Shown one piece after another: positions 44,729-51,884 of a stretch of 64,000 bases of DNA. The notes under the pieces were generated by a model. It saw only the letters and a list, made by a program, of their open reading frames with translations, had not been told where the DNA came from and did no database searches. Numbering within the stretch: the stretch's first letter is position 1; every line of letters begins with the position of its first letter. Both the position numbers and the translations under genes were made by a program. The DNA is taken from positions 1 to 64,000 of the forward strand of contig CANSUS010000014.1 in NCBI GenBank assembly GCA_947650155.1, read 5' to 3'. This DNA is from an uncultured Lachnospiraceae bacterium (GTDB lineage Bacteria > Bacillota > Clostridia > Lachnospirales > Lachnospiraceae).

Positions 44729-46153
44729 ATGAAGAAACTAAAAAAGTTTTTAGCACTGGGATTAAGTGCAGCAATGGTACTCAGCACGACGGCATGCGGT
44801 GGCAATTCCGGTTCAGACAGCAATACACCTTCCAATACAGGAAGCAATGATCAGAGTCAGGCGGCAGACAGTAATGACAATAAAGAAGATGACAGTAAAG
44901 ATAATACCGTAGCAGCAAGCGGAGAGAAAAGGATTATTAAGATTGGCACATGGTACGATCATTACTATACTTCAGACCACACAAAGCTTGAAGATAACCC
45001 GAGCGTGACAAATCCGGAAACAGCGCAGATGCAGCTTGACAATATTCGTGCCATCGAAGAAAAGTATAATGTGGAAATTCATTTTGTAAACCTGACATGG
45101 GACGGTACAATTGAGTCCATCAATACTTCCATTATGGCAGGACAGCCGGACTGTGATATTTATGAAGTAGATATGCAGTTTGGTGTTCCGGCAGCATTTA
45201 ACGGTTATGCGGCAGCTCTGGAAGATGTACTTCCGGCAGATTCCGATGTTCTGACATCTCAGGAGATTTTGAAACCGGTAAATATCGGAACAGATAAGAC
45301 ATACTTATTTAAAGTAGTAAGCGCAGCGGATCAGCTTGGCGGTTATCCTTTGGGATTCAATATGGATATGATCAACGAGGCTGGTCTTGAAAATCCTCAG
45401 GATTTATGGGATAAAGGCGAGTGGACATGGGATAAATTTGAAGAGTACTGTGTAGCGCTTACCAAAGATACAGACGGCGACGGTGTAACAGACGTTTATG
45501 GATACGGCGGATGGTGGACCAACATGTTAGCATGCCTGTTAATGTCTAACGGCGCAACGATTGCTGCTGGTGAAACAGAAACATTAAGCAGTGCAGAAAC
45601 AGGTGAAGTACTGAACTTTATCAATACCCTGTATAATGTTGACAAATGTGCAAGACCGTGGAATGAAGACGATTGGGATTCTAATAATAATGCCTATAAA
45701 AACGGCGAGACCTGCTTCTTTATTGCACCGGCATGGACGATCACTCCGGATGAACTGAACTTTGAACTTGGCGTAGTTCCGTGGCCGGTAGGACCGAGCG
45801 GAAATAAAGATACGAATAATGGTATGGCTCTGGCAGGTAATGCCTATCTGATTGCAAACGGTGTAGAAGATGCAGATTTTGTATATAAGGTATTTGAAGA
45901 ATGGAATAACTGGTTCCAGGGAGATACAGAACTTCGTGACGATGTAGAATGGTTTGAGAACCAAATGATATCCGAAAGAAATTATAACTATCTGTATGAG
46001 ATGGGTGAGAGAGAGCAGTTTGATCTCTGGCAGACAATTACAGTAGAAAACTTCAATGTTGTAGGAATGCTTGCAGGAGAAGTAACACCCGCACAGTTAC
46101 AGGAACAGGCAAAACAGGAATTCCAGAATGGATTGGATGCATTCTTTAAATAA
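44729..46153 (+). CDS. Sugar ABC transporter substrate-binding lipoprotein, third importer
   Basis: 474 residues with lipobox TTAC (Cys near 23) and a Ser/Asn/Asp-rich linker. The family 1 binding domain has KVVSAADQLGGYPLGFNMDM and the EF-hand-like stretch KDTDGDGVTDVYGYGGWWT. That stretch is a calcium-binding loop often found in large-oligosaccharide binding proteins. AAAGGAGA precedes the ATG. It closes the long operon and is followed by a LacI gene. Probable ligand: a mannan-derived oligosaccharide. Confidence 0.9.
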   Translation: MKKLKKFLALGLSAAMVLSTTACGGNSGSDSNTPSNTGSNDQSQAADSNDNKEDDSKDNTVAASGEKRIIKIGTWYDHYYTSDHTKLEDNPSVTNPETAQMQLDNIRAIEEKYNVEIHFVNLTWDGTIESINTSIMAGQPDCDIYEVDMQFGVPAAFNGYAAALEDVLPADSDVLTSQEILKPVNIGTDKTYLFKVVSAADQLGGYPLGFNMDMINEAGLENPQDLWDKGEWTWDKFEEYCVALTKDTDGDGVTDVYGYGGWWTNMLACLLMSNGATIAAGETETLSSAETGEVLNFINTLYNVDKCARPWNEDDWDSNNNAYKNGETCFFIAPAWTITPDELNFELGVVPWPVGPSGNKDTNNGMALAGNAYLIANGVEDADFVYKVFEEWNNWFQGDTELRDDVEWFENQMISERNYNYLYEMGEREQFDLWQTITVENFNVVGMLAGEVTPAQLQEQAKQEFQNGLDAFFK

Positions 46154-46226
46154 TGACAGAGGCTTTGAATAAAAAAGCGTCATTTATGAACGGATAAAGA
46201 AAAGCACCAGGAAAGAGAGGTATGCT

Positions 46227-47246
46227 GTGGGCAAAAAAGTTACAATGAGAGATATTGCAAAACGTTTGTCGATAAGTACCGTGACGGTGTCAAAGGCTTT
46301 AGGTGAAAAAGACGGAGTCAGTGAAAGTCTCCGGGGAACGATAAAGCAGCTTGCATCGGAAATGGGTTACAGCTATACCTCTCTTTCTGAAAATGAACAG
46401 TTATTAAAAGACTATAATATTGGCATTATAGTTGCATCAAACTATATGCAGGAAGGAACATATCCCTTTTACTTTAAAATGTACCAAAGTATTGTCAGAT
46501 ATCTTTCTTCCCATAAATACTCGGGAATTATGGAGCTGATTACCCCGCTTATGCGGGAAAAAAAGATTCTGCCCAATATAGCGTCAGGAAAAAAAGTAGA
46601 CGGAATTATTGTAATGGGGCAGCTTAACAGTGAATATCTGGAACTGCTTAAGGGAAAAAAGATTCCTTTAATATATCTTGATTTTTACGATAAGAATGAA
46701 CAGGAAAATTCTGTTATAACAGATAATGTATATGCGTCCTATCTGCTTACAAATTATGTAGTGGAAATGGGACATGAAAAAATTGCGTTCGTCGGAAATA
46801 TCTATGCTACATCCAGCATTTTAGATAGATATCTCGGCTATTACCGCTCTCTTTTAATGAACGGGATAGCAGTAAGAGAGGATTATCTGATCTCTGACCG
46901 TGGAGAAGACGAATTATTCATCGACCTGAAGTTTCCAAAAGATATGCCGACAGCTTTTGTCTGTAACTGTGATGAAATTGCTTATGTTTTAATGGAAAAA
47001 TTAAAAGAGAGCGGTTATCGCATACCTGAGGATATTTCCGTGGTCGGATTTGATAATTATACACTTGCCGGATACACTTCGCCGAAACTTACTACTGTTG
47101 AAGTTAATATTGAAGCGATGACGAAGCATGCAGTGGATCTGCTGGTCGGACAGATAGAAGGAAGAAGCGTGGAGAAGGGAAGAAGACTCATAAGTGGAAA
47201 ACTCATTATCAGGGATTCCGTTGCAAGACACAATAAGGATACATAA
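46227..47246 (+). CDS. LacI-family transcriptional regulator
   Basis: 339 residues from a GTG at 46227 (GAGAGG ahead). HTH TMRDIAKRLSISTVTVSKAL; the sensor domain has PEDISVVGFDNYTLAGY. It is a paralogue of the regulator at 20435 with the same recognition helix and the same LDFYDKN/LDFYDEN stretch. The two may therefore bind similar operators and respond to related sugars. It is followed by the GH130 subfamily 2 gene after 44 bases. Confidence 0.93.
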   Translation: MGKKVTMRDIAKRLSISTVTVSKALGEKDGVSESLRGTIKQLASEMGYSYTSLSENEQLLKDYNIGIIVASNYMQEGTYPFYFKMYQSIVRYLSSHKYSGIMELITPLMREKKILPNIASGKKVDGIIVMGQLNSEYLELLKGKKIPLIYLDFYDKNEQENSVITDNVYASYLLTNYVVEMGHEKIAFVGNIYATSSILDRYLGYYRSLLMNGIAVREDYLISDRGEDELFIDLKFPKDMPTAFVCNCDEIAYVLMEKLKESGYRIPEDISVVGFDNYTLAGYTSPKLTTVEVNIEAMTKHAVDLLVGQIEGRSVEKGRRLISGKLIIRDSVARHNKDT

Positions 47247-47258
47247 AATTATTTGAAG

Positions 47259-47285
47259 TGTCTGCAAAAAGCAGACAGTAAGGAG
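47259..47285 (+). promoter_or_regulatory. leader hairpin ahead of the second GH130 ribosome site
   Basis: GTCTGC-AAAAA-GCAGAC followed by AGTAAGGAGG and the ATG at 47291. It is a variant with a 5-base loop and a full AGGAGG site. Confidence 0.55.
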
Positions 47286-47290
47286 GAAAA

Positions 47291-48313
47291 ATGAGCGAAG
47301 TAAAGATGATCAGCCCAGCAGTAAAAAATGTACCCTGGCAGGAAAGACCGGCAGGGTTAAAAGATGCACCGATTTGGAGATATACGGAAAATCCGATTAT
47401 TGGAAGAAACCCGTTAAAAGGCGTTGCCAGAATTTTTAACAGCGCAGTTATGCCTTATGGAGATGAGTTTATTGGTGTATTCAGAGGAGAACAGACGAAT
47501 GGAATTCCCTATATCTATATGGGAAGAAGTAAAGATGCTATTCACTGGGACTTTGATGAAAATAAGATTCCGTTTGTGGATGAAGACGGAAAAGAGTTTA
47601 TGCCGATTTATGCATATGATCCCCGTCTTGTCAAGGTTGAAGATACTTATTATGTGATCTGGTGCCAGGATTTTTACGGCGCAGCAATTGGTATGGCAAA
47701 GACGACTGATTTTAAGACATTTGTACGTTTGGAAAATCCTTTCCTTCCGTTCAACAGAAATGCAGTGTTATTCCCGAGAAAGATAAATGGCAATTTCTGT
47801 ATGTTGAGCCGTCCTTCCGACAGCGGACATACTCCGTTTGGAGATATTTTTGTCAGTGAAAGCCCGGATCTTGTATACTGGGGGAAACACAGACATGTTA
47901 TGGGACGCGGCAACGAATGGTGGGAATCTTTGAAAATCGGCGGCGGCGCAGCACCGATTGAGACTTCTGAAGGATGGCTGTTATTCTATCATGGCGTAAG
48001 CGGAACATGTAATGGTTATGTTTACTCCATCGGCGGCGCTATTTTGGATCTTGACAACCCTTCTATCGTGAAATATCGTTGTGAAAACTTCCTGTTAACA
48101 CCGGAAGAATGGTATGAAGAACGTGGTTTTGTACCGAATGTGTGCTTCCCATGTGCAACAATCCATGACTCTGAGAGCGGAAAAATCGCAATTTATTACG
48201 GTGCGGCAGACAGCTATGTGGGACTTGCATTTACGCAGTTTGAAGATATTATGGATTACATTAAATCCAACAGTGTTGTAACGACCAATGATACGGAAAT
48301 CGGAAAACGCTGA
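47291..48313 (+). CDS. Beta-1,4-mannooligosaccharide phosphorylase, GH130 subfamily 2
   Basis: 340 residues, a cytoplasmic beta-propeller phosphorylase. The catalytic Asp is in YAYDPRLVKVEDTYYVIWCQD; phosphate- and sugar-binding stretches are NAVLFPRKINGNFCMLSRPSD and LLFYHGVS. It is shorter than subfamily 1 and lacks its N-terminal helical extension. It should remove mannose from the non-reducing end of mannooligosaccharides as mannose-1-phosphate, complementing the enzyme at 27396. It ends at a terminator at 48339-48373. Confidence 0.9.
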   Translation: MSEVKMISPAVKNVPWQERPAGLKDAPIWRYTENPIIGRNPLKGVARIFNSAVMPYGDEFIGVFRGEQTNGIPYIYMGRSKDAIHWDFDENKIPFVDEDGKEFMPIYAYDPRLVKVEDTYYVIWCQDFYGAAIGMAKTTDFKTFVRLENPFLPFNRNAVLFPRKINGNFCMLSRPSDSGHTPFGDIFVSESPDLVYWGKHRHVMGRGNEWWESLKIGGGAAPIETSEGWLLFYHGVSGTCNGYVYSIGGAILDLDNPSIVKYRCENFLLTPEEWYEERGFVPNVCFPCATIHDSESGKIAIYYGAADSYVGLAFTQFEDIMDYIKSNSVVTTNDTEIGKR

Positions 48314-48338
48314 TTGCATTAAAAATTGGATCAGGAAA

Positions 48339-48373
48339 AAACAAAGGCAGCAGAGGCGCTGCCTTTGTTTTAT
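48339..48373 (+). terminator. terminator after the second GH130 gene
   Basis: AAACAAAGGCAGC/GCTGCCTTTGTTT, a 13-bp stem with trailing T-rich sequence, between the GH130 and esterase genes. Confidence 0.8.
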
Positions 48374-48401
48374 AAAAAATATTCGGAGAGGAGAATGAGA
48401 T

Positions 48402-49511
48402 ATGAGTCTGCAGCCTGAAAAAGGCATTGTAAACAGAGGAAACTGGAACAGAATAAAAAAAGTAATGGAACGGGCAAAGGCAGGTGAAAAGCTTACGCTG
48501 GGTTTTCTTGGCGGATCTATTACGCAGGGATCTTTATCGAGTACGCCGGAAACCTGCTATGCATATCTGGTTTATGAGTGGTGGAAAAAAACGTTTCCTG
48601 AGGGAGAATTTGTATATGTTAATGCCGGAATCGGAGGAACAACTTCTCAGTTTGGAGCAGCAAGGTGCGAGTCAGATCTGTTACAGTATAAGCCGGATTT
48701 TGTGATTGTTGAATTCAGTGTCAATGATGAGAACAATGATTTCTTTTTAGAAACTTATGAAGGACTGATCAGAAAAATTTATGGGAACGGAGAAAAGCCG
48801 GCGGTTCTGATTGTACATAATGTTTGTTATGATACCGGTACAAATGCGCAGGAAAAGCATTTACAGATCGGAAAACATTACGACATACCCTGCGTGAGCA
48901 TGAAAGAAACCATATATCCGCTTTTGGAGAGCGGAGAATTGAAAAACAGGGAAATTACACCGGATGATCTGCATCCGAATGACAAAGGCCACAGTCTGGT
49001 ATCGCAGGTAATCACCTTCTTTTTGGAAAGAGTTTACGGGGATCTGGGACATAAAGAAGAGGAAGAAAACGCATTTCCTGAACCGCTTACGGAGAATGGT
49101 TTTGAACATTCGGTACGATTCCAGAATTACAATGTAAAAGCGGAATGTACAGGTTTTGAAGCGGATAAAAGTAAGCAGGAAGATATCCGCGAAACTTTCC
49201 GAAATGGTTGGACGGCATGGCATAAAAATGATAAAATTATTCTATACATTGAAGGAACCAGTATTGCAGTACAGTACCGTAAATCTGTCCAAAAACCCAC
49301 TCCGATTGCCGTTGCGGTTATTGACGGAGACGAAGAAAACGCAATCACGCTGGACGGTAATTTTGAGGAGGACTGGGGCGACTGTCTTTATCTTACCAAA
49401 GCGGTTATGGGACTCGAAAAGAAAGTACACAGAGTGGAGATAAAGATTAAGAAAGAGAACCCGGATGACAGGGTACCGTTTTATTTAGTTTCTGTAATAA
49501 GTTCTTTCTAA
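48402..49511 (+). CDS. SGNH carbohydrate esterase, CE17-like (acetyl-mannooligosaccharide esterase)
   Basis: 369 residues with no signal peptide, so cytoplasmic. The N-terminal SGNH hydrolase domain (30-215) has all four blocks: LGGSITQGS (Ser nucleophile), NAGIGGTTS (Gly), EFSVNDEN (Asn) and DDLHPND (Asp-x-x-His). The C-terminal 150 residues form a beta-sandwich resembling a carbohydrate-binding domain ([13 protein letters not shown]). This order, SGNH first and binding domain second, matches CE17 rather than CE2. In Roseburia such an enzyme deacetylates imported acetyl-mannooligosaccharides so that phosphorylases can act. The CE17 label is from layout, not a search. Confidence 0.78.
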   Translation: MSLQPEKGIVNRGNWNRIKKVMERAKAGEKLTLGFLGGSITQGSLSSTPETCYAYLVYEWWKKTFPEGEFVYVNAGIGGTTSQFGAARCESDLLQYKPDFVIVEFSVNDENNDFFLETYEGLIRKIYGNGEKPAVLIVHNVCYDTGTNAQEKHLQIGKHYDIPCVSMKETIYPLLESGELKNREITPDDLHPNDKGHSLVSQVITFFLERVYGDLGHKEEEENAFPEPLTENGFEHSVRFQNYNVKAECTGFEADKSKQEDIRETFRNGWTAWHKNDKIILYIEGTSIAVQYRKSVQKPTPIAVAVIDGDEENAITLDGNFEEDWGDCLYLTKAVMGLEKKVHRVEIKIKKENPDDRVPFYLVSVISSF

Positions 49512-49599
49512 ATGGACACAGAGAATTGGGGTTATTTACAAAAGTTATGCAAAGGCCGGTCAGAAATGGATTATTATGCAGGCAGAAAAGAGGTTGAGT

Positions 49600-51777
49600 A
49601 TGATGAAGCGGCAGCAGAAGACAGCACAGGGGAATGAAAGGGGAAAGGAAATCAGAAAGAGGGCGGAGTCTGCAAAAGACAGCATCAGGAAAGCTGGTAC
49701 GGAGGTAAAAGAGACAAAAAGTATCATGAAATCGGGAAAGATCCAAACGGTTATTGTGGGCGCGTTTCTGGTTCCGGTTCTTTTTATTGTGGGACTGGGT
49801 ATAATCTCTTACCGGAAGGCTTCCGGAACTATCATTGAGAAATATAAGGAATCCTCGATCAGTGCGATTTCTGCAGAGGGAATGTATTTGAAGCTGCTTT
49901 GTGAAACTGTTTCTTCCAAGGCGGCGGAAATTATTATGGATTCCGATACTGCCAGTTATTATGAACGTTATTACGATAATGCTGATTCCAAATCTTTGGA
50001 TTGTTTCAGGAGTGTGAAGCAGAATCTGATCCATGTAGCGGCGAGTGTGAGTTATTTAAACAGTTATAATATTCTTGCGGAGAAAGGTACGCAGGTTACC
50101 TCTGCGTCAAAAACTTTTCCGTCGGATTCCTATGCATCTTTTCTGGAATCAGAGGAAGGGCAGCTTTTGATGAGCGATAATAACAGAACTCTGTGGCTGG
50201 GAAATCATGCTTATATTGATGAGATTTTCGGGATGTCAGGTGAAGAATACGGTCTTGTATATTATCAGCGTTTTCTGCGTGCAAATGCGGTTCTTGTTTT
50301 GGATATCAATATGGATACAATACAGACAGCTCTGACCGGCACCAGTTTTGGAAAGGACAGCTATAAGGCGGTGATAACGCCGGATAACAGGGAAATTGTC
50401 TATAAAGAAACGGATACGGAAGACGGAACCATTCATCAGAAAGTGGAAGAAAGTATTTTTGCAGGGACGGATTTTTACAAAGAATCTTTGCAGGCGGGCG
50501 AGACCGGAAGTAAAGAAGTAACCTATAAAGGTGAGAAATACCTATATGTTTACTCACCGGTAGGGGATACGAAAATTATGCTCTGCAGTTTGATACCCTA
50601 TTCCAATATTGTTGCAGATGCGCTGGCTATCCGAAATACAACCGTTATTTTTGTAATTCTGGCAGCTATTATAGCAATGGTCGTAGGCAGTGCGATTGCA
50701 GTCAGCATCAGTAAGACGCTGAAAGTTACGATCCGCTCTTTGGACAGGGTTGCAGAAGGGGATCTGACCGTCAGCTTTAAGACAAAGAGAAGAGATGAAT
50801 TCCGTCTGTTAAACGACAGCCTGAATCATATGCTGAGCGGTGTGCGGGGGCTGATGACTGAGGTGAATGGTTTTGGAGCGGAAGTAAACGGCCTTGCCGG
50901 GGGCGTGGCAGAGACAGCGGAGAATATCAATACTTCCATGAAAGATATTGCGAACGCCGTTGATGATGTATCTAAAGGAGTGGTAACCCAGGCAACAGAA
51001 ACGGAAAGCAGTAACCGTAAAATGACAGAGTTTTCCGAGCAGATAGTTCTTGTCTGCGATCAGGCGGAGAGTATGGGCAGCGCTGCAGATAAAGCGATTA
51101 ATGCAGTAAGTAAAGGAAAAGTTATTATCGAAGATCTGCACAGTCAGTCAGAACTTACAGTACGGTTTACGAAAGAACTCAGCCAGAATATTGTGAACGT
51201 CAAGGCGCAGTCAGATGAAATTGAAAGTATTATTAATACGATCAATGAGATTGCGGAGCAGACGAACCTTCTGTCTTTGAATGCTTCTATTGAGGCGGCA
51301 AGAGCCGGTGAAAACGGAAGAGGATTTTCAGTGGTAGCGGACGAAATCCGAAAACTTGCAGATCAGTCCATGCAGGCAGGCAATCAGATCAAGGGAATTG
51401 TTGAGAATATCAGGGTAACTACAACCCGGACAACGGATTCCGCGAAACGTACAGAAGAATTTATTTATAAGCAGGCAGGATCACTGGAAGAGACCATTGC
51501 AGTATTTGGTCAGATTAACAGCTGTGTAGAGGAACTTGTAGGCGGTCTTCAGAGGATGGCGGATAATATGAAAGCGATCGGAGAAGAAAAAGATGAGGTA
51601 CAGGATTCCATCCGCAATATTTCAGCAGTATCTGAGGAAGCGGCGGCAGCAACAGAGCAGGTAACAGTTACGGTGGGAAATCAGGCAGATTCCATTGCGT
51701 ACTTGTCACAAAAGGCGGAACAGCTGGCAACGCAGGTACATGCGTTAGAAGAAGCAATGTCACAATTCCAAGTATAA
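49600..51777 (+). CDS. Methyl-accepting chemotaxis protein with extracellular Cache-type sensor
   Basis: 725 residues from ATG 49600 (AGAGG 7 bases upstream; ATG 49576 is less likely). Order: basic cytoplasmic N-terminus, membrane helix about 43-65 ([19 protein letters not shown]), extracellular Cache-like domain 70-335, second helix 345-370, HAMP, then the long coiled-coil signalling domain. The kinase-contacting tip is [19 protein letters not shown] with the following [10 protein letters not shown]. It sits inside the mannan locus, so it may sense mannan sugars or a binding protein carrying them. No other chemotaxis gene is nearby. Confidence 0.92.
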   Translation: MMKRQQKTAQGNERGKEIRKRAESAKDSIRKAGTEVKETKSIMKSGKIQTVIVGAFLVPVLFIVGLGIISYRKASGTIIEKYKESSISAISAEGMYLKLLCETVSSKAAEIIMDSDTASYYERYYDNADSKSLDCFRSVKQNLIHVAASVSYLNSYNILAEKGTQVTSASKTFPSDSYASFLESEEGQLLMSDNNRTLWLGNHAYIDEIFGMSGEEYGLVYYQRFLRANAVLVLDINMDTIQTALTGTSFGKDSYKAVITPDNREIVYKETDTEDGTIHQKVEESIFAGTDFYKESLQAGETGSKEVTYKGEKYLYVYSPVGDTKIMLCSLIPYSNIVADALAIRNTTVIFVILAAIIAMVVGSAIAVSISKTLKVTIRSLDRVAEGDLTVSFKTKRRDEFRLLNDSLNHMLSGVRGLMTEVNGFGAEVNGLAGGVAETAENINTSMKDIANAVDDVSKGVVTQATETESSNRKMTEFSEQIVLVCDQAESMGSAADKAINAVSKGKVIIEDLHSQSELTVRFTKELSQNIVNVKAQSDEIESIINTINEIAEQTNLLSLNASIEAARAGENGRGFSVVADEIRKLADQSMQAGNQIKGIVENIRVTTTRTTDSAKRTEEFIYKQAGSLEETIAVFGQINSCVEELVGGLQRMADNMKAIGEEKDEVQDSIRNISAVSEEAAAATEQVTVTVGNQADSIAYLSQKAEQLATQVHALEEAMSQFQV

Positions 51778-51808
51778 AAGAAATGAAACAGATATAAAAA
51801 TAGTATAT

Positions 51809-51862
51809 AAAAGGCGTGCTTGATCTGCTTTATGATTATAAAGCAGAAGTACGCCTTTTTAA
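51809..51862 (+). terminator. long hairpin between the chemoreceptor and GH1-isomerase genes
   Basis: AAAAGGCGT..CTGCTTTAT pairs with ATAAAGCAG..ACGCCTTTTT, a stem of about 20 bp with small mismatches and a T-tract. It ends 22 bases before the next start codon, so it may act as terminator for the receptor gene or as an attenuator of the following gene. Confidence 0.7.
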
Positions 51863-51884
51863 GAGGAAAGAGAGGAAAAGAATT

